Of a DNA stretch of 64,000 bases, positions 54,099 to 63,602 are shown in pieces (position 1 is the first letter of the stretch; every line of letters begins with the position of its first letter). Location of the stretch: positions 2,655,001-2,719,000 of the forward strand of contig JBBBDQ010000347.1 of assembly GCA_037127315.1 (NCBI GenBank), read 5' to 3'. The notes below the pieces were generated by a model. The model worked only from the letters and a program-made list of their open reading frames with translations. It did no database searches and was not told the origin of the DNA. The translations under genes and the position numbers were made by a program. This DNA comes from Ascarosepion bandense (Eukaryota > Mollusca > Cephalopoda > Sepiida > Sepiidae).

Positions 54099-54325
54099 AC
54101 GAGGTGATTTAACTTTGGGTGCTGGGCTGGCGCCTTCTGGTCAGAATGAAGGAGAAAACCGTCTATTTTGGTACTGCGCCGCTATCTATTGTCAGTGAAA
54201 CGGTTTTACATTTTTAAGGAAAGGAATCTTGTATAGATATTGTAATACGAATTTTATTCACACATCAAGAGATTAATACAAGTTTACATTTAGACAAAAG
54301 ACGTTCCAAATGTTGCTTTTTAGCT

Positions 54326-54327
<2 letters not shown>

Positions 54328-54390
<63 letters not shown>

Positions 54391-54400
54391 CGTGGACAAT

Positions 54401-54460
<60 letters not shown>
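54328..54460. repeat. (GATA)n microsatellite
   Basis: Two GATA runs separated by CGTGGACAAT. Confidence 0.95.
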
Positions 54461-54598
54461 TGAGATCCTCTTAATTAGAATCCAATAGTTTTCCGGATTT
54501 ATTTTGTTGCTATGATGGAAATTTATCATGTTATATTTTTTAGATATAAAGATCATTTTAATAACTTGATAGATAAATTGATGAATATGAACAAAATG

Positions 54599-54599
<1 letters not shown>

Positions 54600-54648
<49 letters not shown>

Positions 54649-54650
54649 TG
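54600..54650. repeat. (GATA)n microsatellite
   Basis: GATA run after GAATATGAACAAAATGA, a spacer resembling those at 16300-16370. Confidence 0.95.
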
Positions 54651-54655
54651 CTCCC

Positions 54656-55720
54656 TGATATTTTTTATATATCTGCAATGAGTTGGATCGTTTGCATTTG
54701 CGACGCCATGTTTATTTCTATTATAATGAGTGCCTGTTTTAAAATTTATATAAGTTTGCAGGTGAAAATTCAAACTCCCTGAAATAAGTGAATACCATGA
54801 TAATAATTGTGTTAAGATATATTTACAGGCACACTTCTAATAATATTATGGCTTGAAAATGCTCTTGGTTTTGACGGCATATATAAATATTACCAAGATT
54901 TTATAATAAAAAATAACATCTTAAATAAATGTAGCTTATTTTATGATTAGGCGACGGTATATTGATGTACCTATGTCTGATATATAAATTCAATTCCGTA
55001 GCTAGATTTTTTAATGGAATAAACTGTCATTTTTATATTGTTATTCATATTTTAAAACTAATTTCTGACGTCAGACTCATTCGTCTTAAATGGACACTAA
55101 GTGTTTTATTGCTTTGAAATTCTGAACCGTTTTCCGATTCGGTAGACAAATGTAGTATGAAACTACTGGAATTATTGTACTAAATTTTTTCTCTTAGCTT
55201 CTATTTTTTTTTTCTTTGAAATCGCTAAAAAGTAACGTGTATTTCTTTTTAGGTAAAATACTGACCGTAAATATCTAGAGAAAATACCCAAAAGTTAAAA
55301 CTGAAAAACAACTGATATTGACTTCTGTCTGAAAATAATAAAGGTTGTGCATATAAGGCAATTCCTTATTCGTCATAGCTGAAAAAGTAAACATAGTGTA
55401 ATGCTATATTTATCACAGACAGAATAAGCATCGTTATGCAAAAAATTATTATTACATATGTCTGTGTTTAAATTGTTATTTTTAGTGGTTACTTGTATTT
55501 AGGTAGGCCTTCCGTCATTAAAGAGTATACTTTTATATTTTTGTTTGTTCCAGAGATACTATTTTAAAAAAAATGTACGCTCTCCAGTATGATTTGAACC
55601 TGCGTCCCTCAGGGCAGAGGGAGCTACCTTTATGCACGACACGGGTACTCAGATACAAGTATCCACTAAAATCGTTTAAAGTTTTTAAAATCTGTCGGAT
55701 TAATAATAAGTCCATTCTAA
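54656..55720. other. No recognisable feature
   Basis: About 1 kb of AT-rich sequence. A tRNA-like stretch near 55580-55620 (GTATGATTTGAACCTGCGTC) could be a B box on the minus strand, but no A box partner was found. Confidence 0.4.
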
Positions 55721-55725
55721 CACGC

Positions 55726-56036
55726 ACGTCAGTCAGTTAAGTGCCATACGTGATACACGCTTTGGGTAATCATGTCTCGAAAGAGATATGGCTGACTGGG
55801 CAGAAGATTATCACACAGTAGATTGTCATTGCTTTCTGTGGTAGACTGGTTGCCGACCAAAGCTATAGAACCCAATCTGTTCCGTTATTTAACCCATAAC
55901 TGGAAGGAATAGACGGATTAATACCTTTCCCAATGGTATTTGCGCGTAAGTGAAAGCAATGAATTCAGCTGGAATTCGAACTCGGCTCTCCGATTTCTAG
56001 TTCCGAGCCGATATTCATTGCACCACGACGCACATC
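55726..56036 (-). mobile_element. tRNA-derived SINE (family B), near full length, minus strand
   Basis: The reverse complement has GTGGTGCAATGAATATCGGC (A box), GAGTTCGAATTCCAGC (B box), then the complete body through GCCCAGTCAGCCATATCTCT to GGCACTTAACTGACTGAC. This is the best-preserved body in the window. Confidence 0.88.
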
Positions 56037-56039
56037 CAA

Positions 56040-56470
56040 CACGGACGCACACATAGATGGTGTTGATTTGTGATAACGTCTAGAGAGTTTGTTTTGATCA
56101 ACAGTTACATAATATTAGGTTTCTTGCAATGCCATTTGCGCATGGAAGAGTGTCTCTGCAATCACCTCCGGGTTTCAACCCAGTGGGCAACCCGGTAAGC
56201 AACCACGTGGGCAAGCGGATGCAACACACTATTGCAGTCTACGAAAGTTCCCTTTCCACAAATGTTACATTTGATGGCCGTCTGCTGCTACGACCCTACG
56301 CCTTTTCTTTACCAATATATCACAGCATTATTATAAAAAATGTAAAACCAAACCAGTCTAACAAAAAAGATTTAAACCCTTCAAGATTTCTTTCTTCAGC
56401 ACTCGTAGTATTCGTACCAACCTCTGTTGTGTGAAATTGAAAAGTTCCTGAACATTCTAGCTCACGTGCA
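56040..56470. other. No recognisable gene
   Basis: A 101-codon frame at 56129-56434 shows no known motif. CAGTGGGCAACCCGGTAAGC lies in a small GC-richer patch. Unassigned. Confidence 0.35.
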
Positions 56471-56471
56471 A

Positions 56472-56495
56472 CTAATCCTAACCCTAACCCTAAAA
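56472..56495. repeat. Short telomere-like tract
   Basis: About three units of CCCTAA, the animal telomere repeat. Too short to say more. Confidence 0.7.
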
Positions 56496-56585
56496 TACTA
56501 TCCACTGATTTCTTGATTCTTGACTATTTCTTGAATCTATTGCTTGGGAAACTATGTCTGCAAAAATCCCCCACTGTTTAGGGAA

Positions 56586-56587
<2 letters not shown>

Positions 56588-56632
<45 letters not shown>
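56588..56632. repeat. (CT)n microsatellite
   Basis: Pure CT run. The poly-Arg/Glu frame opposite is an artefact. Confidence 0.95.
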
Positions 56633-56635
<3 letters not shown>

Positions 56636-56829
56636 AATTTCTAGACAATTTTAATGAACTTTCAGCTATCACTTCTCTCTCTACTGTTTTCTTTCCTCTC
56701 ATGGCTTCTATGTGAGGAAAGAAAACGGTATATATATTGTTTCTGATAATATAGATAAGGCCATTTCCCTATATATTTATATATTTCGATTGAGGTGGGT
56801 GATATTTCGATCACCCATTTTTGTACCAT

Positions 56830-56885
56830 TTGGATCTGACGAGCCGCGCTAAGAACACCAAAGCGGTGAAATATGTATCATCCAA
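56830..56885 (+). ncRNA. Hammerhead ribozyme (copy 1)
   Basis: A complete hammerhead core is present. Stem I is TTGGAT (56830-56835) paired with ATCCAA (56880-56885). The CTGACGA box is at 56836-56842. Stem II is GCCGC (56843-56847) paired with GCGGT (56863-56867) over a 15-nt loop. GAAA is at 56868-56871. Stem III is very short (ATA/TAT, 2-nt loop), and the TATC cleavage site ends at C56879. All invariant core bases fit CUGANGA...GAAA...UH. Short stem III is known from retrotransposon-associated hammerheads. Self-cleavage is inferred, not shown. Confidence 0.88.
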
Positions 56886-57003
56886 GCTAATAATAAAAAA
56901 TCCTTATGTAAAATATTACTCTGTTAAATAAATGAATTTAACATTGAGTTCTCTCGTGTTCATCTCCTTTGGAATTTACCCGGCTTACATACCAAGTGTA
57001 CTA

Positions 57004-57006
<3 letters not shown>
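56830..57006 (+). repeat. Hammerhead-bearing repeat unit, copy 1
   Basis: About 178 bp: the ribozyme, then TAATAATAAAAAATCC, CTCTGTTAAATAAATGAATT, CATTGAGTTCTCTCG, then TTTGGAATTTACCCGGCTTA and ACCAAGTGTACTACACTA, ending in (TA)n. About 90% identical by eye to 57526-57702. Confidence 0.85.

Positions 57007-57046
<40 letters not shown>
57007..57046. repeat. (TA)n microsatellite
   Basis: TA run between the ribozyme unit and a MITE fragment. Confidence 0.95.
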
Positions 57047-57051
<5 letters not shown>

Positions 57052-57262
57052 CCGGCCATAATTTTTAGGCCACCACAATTTTTTAAAAGAAATAATGTAT
57101 TTCATACTATTTTTAATATTTATTGCCAAATGAAAATAGAATGGTTCATTTGTTATTATTATTTTGCAAAATTTTTGAAGACAAGGAGGCAAAGATGAAT
57201 TCGTTCGATTCACCCTAAATTTTCTTCGTTTTTTTTCATTGATGAAACTGCTATATAGGGCA
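57047..57262 (+). mobile_element. Tc1/mariner-type MITE fragment
   Basis: The start TTACCGGCCATAATTTTTAG and the following AATAATGTATTTCATACTAT match 5567-5953. Only the left half and part of the middle are present. Confidence 0.75.
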
Positions 57263-57277
57263 TGATTAATTCTTTTT

Positions 57278-57465
57278 AAAATCGTGTCGCCCCAATCAAG
57301 ACATTTTACTGCCACTGTTGTGCAGGGGGTTACATAGGAGAAATGTTATGAGAAGAAGTGAGAGGTTGCAAGGGGTGGCAGGAAGAGAGTAGGAGAACGA
57401 AGAGCGTAGTGATGAGAGTGGGGTGGAGGAAGAAAAAAGCATGAGAGAGAACATGTAAGCTCTCT
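57278..57465 (-). mobile_element. CR1/Jockey-type LINE 3' terminus
   Basis: Only the 3' UTR: plus-strand TCGTGTCGCCCCAATCAAGA, then CATTTTACTGCCACTGTTGT, then GGGGTTACATAGGAG. It ends in a (TA)n array (57470-57525). Confidence 0.82.
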
Positions 57466-57466
57466 G

Positions 57467-57525
<59 letters not shown>

Positions 57526-57531
<6 letters not shown>

Positions 57532-57581
57532 CTGAGGAGCCGCGCTAAGAACACCAAAGCGGTGAAATATGTATCATCCAA
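57526..57581 (+). ncRNA. Hammerhead ribozyme (copy 2)
   Basis: Same fold as copy 1. Stem I is TTGGAT (57526-57531)/ATCCAA (57576-57581). The core box is CTGAGGA (57532-57538), which still fits CUGANGA because the variable base changed from C to G. Stem II is GCCGC/GCGGT, followed by GAAA (57564-57567) and TATC before the cleavage point (C57575). The only core change is at the position free to vary, which suggests conservation of function. Confidence 0.88.
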
Positions 57582-57702
57582 ACTAATAATCAAAAATCCG
57601 TTATAAAATATTACTCTGTTAAATAAATGAATTTTACATTGAGTTCTCTCGAGTTCGTCTCTTTTGGAATTTACCCGGTTTATATACCAAGTGTACTACA
57701 CT
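57526..57702 (+). repeat. Hammerhead-bearing repeat unit, copy 2
   Basis: The same ~178-bp unit as 56830-57006, in the same orientation, with (TA)n on both sides (57470-57525 and 57703-57720). The intervening DNA is MITE and LINE debris. Confidence 0.85.
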
Positions 57703-57849
57703 ATATATATATATATATATTGTGTGTATTCTGGCAGCGTTTTTTCATTAATACAGTTTTCTGTCTATTTATTTTGTGTAAGATCCGTTCCTATGATCTG
57801 ATTAGCTTGATAGTGTTGTCATGGAAAGACGACAAGAAATCGCAATAAT

Positions 57850-58437
57850 TGTTGATTTTTTTTTTGTCAGGTCTGAGCTTTCGGCTTACATAAGCCATTA
57901 TCAAAGGATGAACATAGAACATTTAAATTATTATTAACAGAGTGGAGTTAAACAGAGAAAATTAGACAGGTTCATTTTTTTTGTCGCACATGGCTGTAGG
58001 CGGAGAAAGAATGGTGGTAGTGGGTTTTTTGTTCAATTGAGTGTATAGTGGCATGAGGGATTGGTCTGGGAACTGCTGCTATTATGGTGTAGGGGGTAAG
58101 TATAATAACTATGACCCCTTCCGTCGATTATAGGCATTGAAGTATGTTAGTAGAGGTGTCGAAATTTATTTTATTTAGGATAGGTTTAAACTGTTTGATG
58201 TAGATAGCTTCTAGAATTTTAAGTTTTCGTTTATTATTTTCTTGTCTAAGTATATGCGTATTTTTAACAAGTGTTTTCCTAAGAAGTGTGTGTTGATAGC
58301 CGTGGTGTTTTAAATGTCGGAATATGTTAGAATTTTCATTTAAGTGCAATGTAAGATTCCGCGAAAGCGAGTTAGTAGTATGTTCAATGTAGGAATTACT
58401 TAGTTTGTTAGAGATACATTCTCGAAAGGGGCATTTA
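57850..58437 (-). mobile_element. Penelope-like element 3' end with GIY-YIG C-terminus
   Basis: On the minus strand, CPF.ECISNKLSNSYIEHTT, then the frame 58349-58128: HLNENSNIFRHLKHHGYQHT, NNKRKLKILEAIYIKQFKPI, then LNKINFDTSTNILQCL and a stop. The LEA.YIK...P.LN end is diagnostic of the Penelope GIY-YIG endonuclease. A noncoding tail with CCGAAAGCTCAGACCTGAC runs to about 57850. The 5' side abuts the LINE at 58438. This second Penelope family differs from the one at 50938. Confidence 0.88.
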
Positions 58438-58499
58438 AAACGAAAACTTAAAACGCTTTGGAGATGTCAAGGGTAACAGTTCGGGTTTCGCCGTTTTTG

Positions 58500-58920
58500 T
58501 TGAGAGCCTGGTGTATCTACTCAGTGATGGTCTTGAGCATATAAGCAGTAGACCTGGTGAAGAGGAAGCAATACTGTTTTCCGAGAGTCTGTGTGCTGTG
58601 AGGTGTTGTCCCACCTCGGCGTTGATAATGGCTCCGAACACTTTGCCAAAGATCAGTAGGAGGCTGATAGGGAGATAATTAGCGGAGTCAGAGTATTCTC
58701 CAGTGTTTTTATATATAGGAACCACGGAGAAGATTTCCAACAGGTAGGAAAGCAAGAAGCAGAAAGGCAGTAGTTATAGAGTTTAAAGAGAACAGAGGAG
58801 AGTTCAAGAGCACATTTCTTTAGGACAATGATGGGTATTCCGTCTCCACCACTCGCCTTATGAGGGTCAATCTTAGAAATTATTTTGGAGACCACCGAAG
58901 GAGTAATCATTATGTCAGTC
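58500..58920 (-). pseudogene. LINE reverse transcriptase N-terminus
   Basis: The frame 58910-58653 reads TPSVVSKIISKIDPHKASGG, DGIPIIVLKKCALELS, then FKLYNYCLSASCFPTCWKSS. It shifts to 58755-58435 with VPIYKNTGEYSDSANYLPIS, LLLIFGKVFGAIINAEV. These are RT blocks 0-2 of the family; catalytic palm blocks are missing because the element ends. Codons near 58450 (TRTVTLDISK) are the last before the break. Confidence 0.85.
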
Positions 58921-59115
58921 AGTTGGGCCTGGGTTCGGAGAGGGAAGTCTGGTACAGATATTACAGATGAGTCTAGTGTTGAGTTAGTGGAGAATCCGCG
59001 AGTGAAACACTCAGCCTTGTCTGTTGAAGAGTTGAGTACCTCAAATTCGTTTTGAGGGCTTACTGTTGTTCAGCACGCTTTTACATAGCCTCCAGTAGTC
59101 TTTGGAGCTGAACTT

Positions 59116-60195
59116 TCAGAATGCTATGCGTTGCTTCATTGTGGCTGCAAACATCAGCTTAGCTCCTTTAAGAACCTTCCTGCATTCGTTGCGAGCCGAG
59201 GCAAAAAGGCGCCTGTTATGGTTTGAAGCCTGACTCCGGTAAAGACGAAAGAAGTGATTTCGGTGTTCGATGGCAGCTGAGAAGGAAGAGGAGAACCAGG
59301 GGGATGAGTGGGATTTAAGTCTCAACTTTCTGGCAGGGATGAAAACATCAGCCGCACAGTTTTCAACAGGAAAACTAAATACTTCATTCCAAGGGACATC
59401 ACTCAAAAAATCGGCTCTTTGGTAGCAGTAAGATATTCTGCTGGTCTGAGGTTCTTGGGTGGGGTGGAGGGGGAAAGTGATATCAACGGAAACTAACGCA
59501 TGGTCAAAGTTTCCGAGAGGGCAGTGTTGCTTGACATTGCAAAAGTCAGGGGTGGAGGTAAGGCACAGATCTATTAGTGAGTCGTGTCCGTTAAGGTTAT
59601 TGCAGAAACCCGTGAGGAACACCACCACCTGCGTAAGAGATTGAGTGATAGAAAAATTCATAGTCTGTAAACCAGCAAGATCTGTGACGGAGTTATCTAG
59701 CCACTCAGCATGATGGGCATTAAAGTCGCCAAACACAAATATATGGGTAAACGGGTGGGAGCAAATGGCCTTGTCGATATTGTTGGAGATGCTGTCAAGA
59801 ACGGAGCAGTCGGGAGATGATGGGAAGCGGTAGAGAAGGAAGTGATAGCTTACTGAGCTTAGAAGGGAGAGACGGAAACACATATAAGAATGAATTGAGG
59901 ATCCAAGAGAAATCATCCAAGCTAGAGGAAGGCGTTCACTGACGTAAACCCCAAGCCGATGCATGTGAACATTGGAGTCCTTTCTGAAGAGGGGAAGGTA
60001 GCCAGGGATAGACAAGTTAGAAGAGGGAATTGAGGGGTTGAGATTAGACTCACAGAGAGCTAGAATGTGAGGGGAGTTTTGATGGAGAAAAGATTCAACG
60101 CAACTGAAATTGGTTCGGATGCTGCGGATGTTAGTAAAGGAAATGTTAAGAGGTTTAGGTGGTTTTAATTTGCCTGGTTTAGCTTTTTTTAGCGG
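59116..60195 (-). pseudogene. LINE apurinic-type endonuclease region
   Basis: An unbroken frame of about 360 codons. It begins ISPLKKAKPGKLKPPKPLNI, then FTNIRSIRTNFSCVESFLH and LALCESNLN: the N-terminal N..SI and CE.. motifs of the endonuclease. FVFGDFNAHHAEWL holds the D-N pair of the active site, and NFDHALVSVDI replaces the usual SDHALV, with Ser changed to Phe. The C-terminal part (WFSSSFSAAIEHRNHFFRLY) leads toward RT. No ATG opens the frame. It ends at a TGA after KQRIAF and continues in another frame, so the protein is broken. Confidence 0.88.
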
Positions 60196-60744
60196 AGATA
60201 TGGATGTTCATGTTTAATGTTGTTGCTGTAGAGAGACCCCGAGTAGAGGAGGCAAACGGTCATTAGCTGCGACATGCACTGGAAGGGAACTGGCGCGGGC
60301 TGCAGCAAAGTATGGCTTCGTGGTTGCCCACCGAAAGCGCCTGCAGGGACACCTCTCCATGCACGACATGGCACTGCAAGAACCCCGATATTATGCAACT
60401 GTTGATCAGATCGGCCGCTCTTGACGCTACGCAAGAGGTAGGGCTCCTAACTACCAGTCGGAAGCAGCAATCAGAAAACTGCCAACCCGTTACCCTCCCA
60501 ATGAAGAGACGTTGCCACCGACCACACACAACGCAGGAAAATCACAGAAGCACCATTACTGAAGTTTGAAGAGAAAAAGAGAGCCGGAGACCACTTCCAG
60601 AACAGGGAACAAGGGATGAGCCTCGACACTTATTCAATTGACGTAGGTGAAGTGTGACCCGGGCGATAGAAGCGTCTATCTACTCCAATTAAAAAAAAAG
60701 TACAACTTTCAACTTAGTTAAAGTCCAAACTAGCTGCACCCAAA

Positions 60745-60900
60745 ATTTCTGACGAGTTAGTTTTTGTAAATAGCATAACTTTCAATTGAGCAAAAAAAAT
60801 AATCATAGAGAAATACAACAAATGACTTACATTGAAGAAATTCAACTCTGAATAGAATCTACCCACTGGACATAAGAAAAAGTGACGATTTTCTTTGATT
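60745..60900. repeat. Direct repeat, left copy
   Basis: It shares AAATGACTTACATTGAAGAA, ATTCAACTCTGAATAGAATC and CATAAGAAAAAGTGACGA with 61155-61315, in the same orientation. Confidence 0.85.
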
Positions 60901-60944
60901 ATCCAAAGTATTTAGGATAAATAAATATTTAGTATTTAGGATAA

Positions 60945-61150
60945 ATAAATTCTTGAAGATTATAGCTGTAGGGAAAGCAAGTATGCGGAAGGGAATTCTA
61001 CAGGCGGGAAGTGCGAGAAAGGAAGCTGATGGAGTAGAATTTGCGTTTACAATTTATCAGTTTCACAGTAAAACGGGTTGGACCTAGTTGCTAATCTTGT
61101 GGCTCGAGGAAATTCATATATGGAGGGTAGTAGAGAGCTACGTTCATCGG
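60945..61150 (-). mobile_element. CR1/Jockey-type LINE fragment between direct repeats
   Basis: The plus strand shows TTCTTGAAGATTATAGCTGT, GGAATTCTACAGGCGGGAAG, then GTAGAATTTGCGTTTACAAT and TAATCTTGTGGCTCGAGGAA: the antisense of the YNLQ...FTVKP...EFARATRL part of the ORF. Both the 3' UTR and the RT are missing. Confidence 0.8.
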
Positions 61151-61154
61151 AGCA

Positions 61155-61315
61155 ACAAAAATGTCTGACAAGTTAAAGATAAACTTCATAGCAGAACGTT
61201 CAAGTGAGCAAAGAAAAGTAAACATAGAGAAATGCAGCAAATGACTTACATTGAAGAAATTCAACTCTGAATAGAATCTACACACTGGACATGAGAAAAA
61301 GTGACGAATTTTTTA
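61155..61315. repeat. Direct repeat, right copy
   Basis: Second copy of 60745-60900, about 90% identical in its core. It ends just before the Gypsy 3' LTR. Confidence 0.85.
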
Positions 61316-61323
61316 GGGGTAGG

Positions 61324-61797
61324 TGTTATATATCGCCGTACGACGACAAAACAACAAACACGCATATATAAAAATATAAGGTTATATTTTTATTAATGAC
61401 GACGAACCGTGTGGAATAGAGAACGGAAGGGTGAGAGCGCACATAGAATGGGTTGACGGGAGTTTAGTCTTGCCTGTGGTGTTTCTCTGCTTCCACTGGC
61501 CGTTCTCTGCTGGCGAATCCGTGTGTCGAGGTCTTTATATAGTCTTCTAGAACCGGGACTTTCCTTCCGGTTTTGCCTCGCCCACGCAACGCCCACGTAA
61601 TTCCCAGAGACACCTGTTCTGTTTGCCTCCGTAGTCATTTCCGCCGCTGTCGGAAATAAGGTCAAACAACATCCGCTCCGGCCTCGACAGGATGTATTTC
61701 ACAAACACCTGTCTTGTCGTTTCGCTGCCCCCTTCACCGACGGGAAACACCATCGCTTGCATCACTTCCTCGGGTGGGGCCAGATTGTTATATTACA
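61324..61797 (-). mobile_element. 3' LTR of a Ty3/Gypsy element
   Basis: On the minus strand it starts TGTAATATAACAATCTGG and ends GGCGATATATAACA. It has TATATAAAG (61533-61541) and AATAAA (61389-61394). A purine-rich tract lies immediately upstream on the element strand (61798-61818), as for a 3' LTR. The flanking base context TAGG (61320-61323) should be repeated beyond the 5' LTR, which is outside the window. About 95% identical to the solo LTR at 864-1336. Confidence 0.93.
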
Positions 61798-61818
61798 CTC
61801 CTCGCCCTCCCATTTTCC
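61798..61818 (-). promoter_or_regulatory. Polypurine tract of the Gypsy element
   Basis: On the minus strand AATGGGAGGGCGAGGAG runs up to the LTR start. This is the expected primer for plus-strand DNA synthesis and confirms the element's orientation. Confidence 0.85.
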
Positions 61819-62430
61819 AAAATGTTCACCTAAGAACATTTTAAGCGCAACACCCTCACACCCACCACCATGCCACACAAGCCCGACAATTGTACAAAAC
61901 ATGTGCACGCCGAAACAACAAAACATGTGCACGCCGAAACAAACAAAACAACAACAAAAAAATATATGGGGGGAGCCTACATCGGCAACCCAACAATGTT
62001 CGTGTCCATTGTGGAATTTTCCTGTACAAAAAACACAGAATCTCTTGCGTATGCTTCATGATGCAGTGTTGGAAGCCAAAATGAGTGAGACTGCCACAAA
62101 AGTGATGATAGAATTACTTGGGACTTATACAGAGGATAATGTTCTCCCAGTTCGATGTTTCATTGTTCTTTCTTTTTTTTCTTTTTTTTAAGTTTCTGTA
62201 ACTTTCAATGTTCGTTTTCTTTCTCGACTCTGTCCATACGCGTAGACGCCTCGATGCACGACCATATGATCATAGGCGGTAACCACGCCCCAGTTTCTAA
62301 ACTGACATCGAGTAAATGACCTTTGACCAACACCATGCGTGTTTCCGCTCGAGTTTATTGTTACACATGTAACTTCATTTAATTTAATTTAATTTCAAAC
62401 ATACTATGTTTGAACACAGAAAAATGGCCA
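61819..62430. other. Foreign or noncoding block inside the Gypsy element
   Basis: This lies where RT, RNase H and integrase should be. It contains a 24-bp tandem repeat in two exact copies (61894-61917 and 61918-61941, ACAAAACATGTGCACGCCGA...) and the eIF3m-like exon on the plus strand. No RT or integrase codons were found on either strand. Confidence 0.7.
62039..62140 (+). pseudogene. EIF3M: eIF3m-like exon
   Basis: The plus-strand frame reads NLLRMLHDAVLEAKMSETAT, then KVMIELLGTYTEDN. This matches a segment of translation initiation factor eIF3 subunit m, which in animals reads LLR.L.EAL...K.S.A.KVM.ELLG.YTEDN. CAG precedes it (62036-62038) as a possible splice acceptor, and GT follows (62141) as a weak donor (GTTCTC). 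No other eIF3m exon is visible in the window. It could be a captured gene fragment, a decayed duplicate or a genuine exon with further exons to the right. The match to the family is strong; status is uncertain. Confidence 0.75.
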
Positions 62431-63297
62431 TTATCTGCAGTACATATCATTCATAGTCTGACCGAGAAATGTATCCACAGTATCGGTTCTGCCCAGGTTT
62501 TTGTCGTCACTAACGAACATGTCCCTATTTCTTTTTAGCAATTTGTTAATTTCAGGCTTGAATTCCTCCGGTACATGTACCTGTTCCAAATCTACATCAG
62601 GACTTTTATTATTTTGTTTATCGGGCATAGTAATTTCAGTAATATTACCTGCCCTTTCCAATTTAGCCAGCGGACACCCCCGTCTCAAAGTGATTGTCTG
62701 GTTAGTGTTATTCATTATCAGCAACTGAAACTTACGAGACTTTGGCATTTTTACAACTGCGTTGGCTACTGATATACCACATAAGTTGCTAACATATCCA
62801 CTACTCAGCTGTTCGATTTCATATTCTTTGCCACGTCCATTTCTCAGCCTGGTTAATCCCAGACAAGCATGCAGGTGTTGAGGTCTTAATGTTACTTTTT
62901 GAGCTAACCTAACAATAGAGGAAATATGAACATCCTCCTCTAATGCCACGTATTCTTCACCAATCTTCAATGCCCCCAAATCGAAATACATTCTCACCCC
63001 GTTCTGCATCAGCCAATCTCGGCCAAGTATAACGTTTCTATTGAGATTTTTCACGACTAAAAAATCATGGGGTATGGACTTACTTCCTATCTGAACCTGT
63101 AGACGACAAAGGCCTTCAACGTATAACGGGGATCCATTCGCAGTTCGAAGTTTAATGTCCCTCTTTTGCAGTTCAAGTCCCAGTCGCAATTTTTTAAATA
63201 CCCTACAGCTTATAACCGATACCTCTGCTCCCGTATCTACCAATGCCCTATAAGGTCTACGTTCTATTCTAATAAAGATGGAATTTGGCGCGCCCAT
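62431..63297 (-). pseudogene. Gypsy pol N-terminus: aspartic protease, RT lost
   Basis: A 288-codon frame. The retropepsin domain is at residues about 10-110: RALVDTGAEVSVIS holds the catalytic D-T-G, and NVILGRDWL is the conserved I-L-G-R-D-W block of Gypsy proteases. A linker follows with KMPKSRKFQLLIMNNTNQT and the pre-RT stretch PEEFKPEINKLLKRNRDMFV, then NLGRTDTV. Normally HRIDT and RT come next. Instead the frame runs into unrelated codons (DTFLGQTMNDMYCR) and stops. The protease is intact by eye. The frame starts in -1 relative to gag, overlapping its end (PTHIVGNMGAP). Confidence 0.92.
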
Positions 63298-63305
63298 ATT
63301 ACCAA

Positions 63306-63602
63306 CTATGTGCGTTGGTACCGTCTTGTTCCGTTCGTTGGGCGTCGCACGAACGGACCTCTGCCGTTTCCCGGGGCGCGTCTACAAAATTTCGCTATGT
63401 GGCCTTCTTTCCCACAATTCCAACACCTAACAACGCTCCCGTTCCTCTCCCGCTCACGAGGCTTGTATTTAGTTCCCCTATTAACAACTTTTCTATTGTT
63501 CTTATTCCTATTATTATCATTATTATTATTAGATTTAGCGGGGCTTACGGCTTCTATCGGTACCCGTCTCCGAGAGTGGCAAATTTCCATAGGCTCCTCT
63601 TC
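63306..63602 (-). CDS. Gypsy gag C-terminus: nucleocapsid with one zinc knuckle
   Basis: In the same frame as the gag segment at 63603-64000, but separated from it by an in-frame TAG (63603-63605). It carries EEEPMEICHSRRRVPIEAV, a low-complexity Asn/Lys run, then RCWNCGKEGHIAKFCRR: a CCHC zinc knuckle (C-X2-C-X4-H-X4-C) that binds genomic RNA in the particle. The basic Gly/Arg tail ends at TAG (RRYQRT). The following protease frame is reached by a -1 shift. Confidence 0.9.
   Translation of the reverse strand, partial: EEEPMEICHSRRRVPIEAVSPAKSNNNNDNNRNKNNRKVVNRGTKYKPRERERNGSVVRCWNCGKEGHIAKFCRRAPGNGRGPFVRRPTNGTRRYQRT

Larger units (their letters stand above)
58438..60686 (-). mobile_element. 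CR1/Jockey-type LINE with intact 5' end, 3' truncated
   Basis: On the minus strand, from 60686: 5' UTR (to about 60200), a long endonuclease frame (about 60195-59116), a spacer with a frame break, RT N-terminus (58910-58500), then an abrupt stop at 58438 against a Penelope element. The 5' end (GGAGTAGATAGACGC) matches the double copies at 43295. Short ORF damage and a long open endonuclease suggest one of the younger LINE copies here. Confidence 0.9.

Noticed and set aside
56472..56495. Interstitial telomere or chromosome-fusion site
   Set aside because: Only about three CCCTAA units, which can arise by chance or repair.
61757..62191. 144-codon plus-strand frame read as one protein
   Set aside because: Its first part is antisense LTR, polypurine tract and low-complexity Thr/Gln/Lys codons. 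Only the 34-codon eIF3m-like stretch is meaningful.
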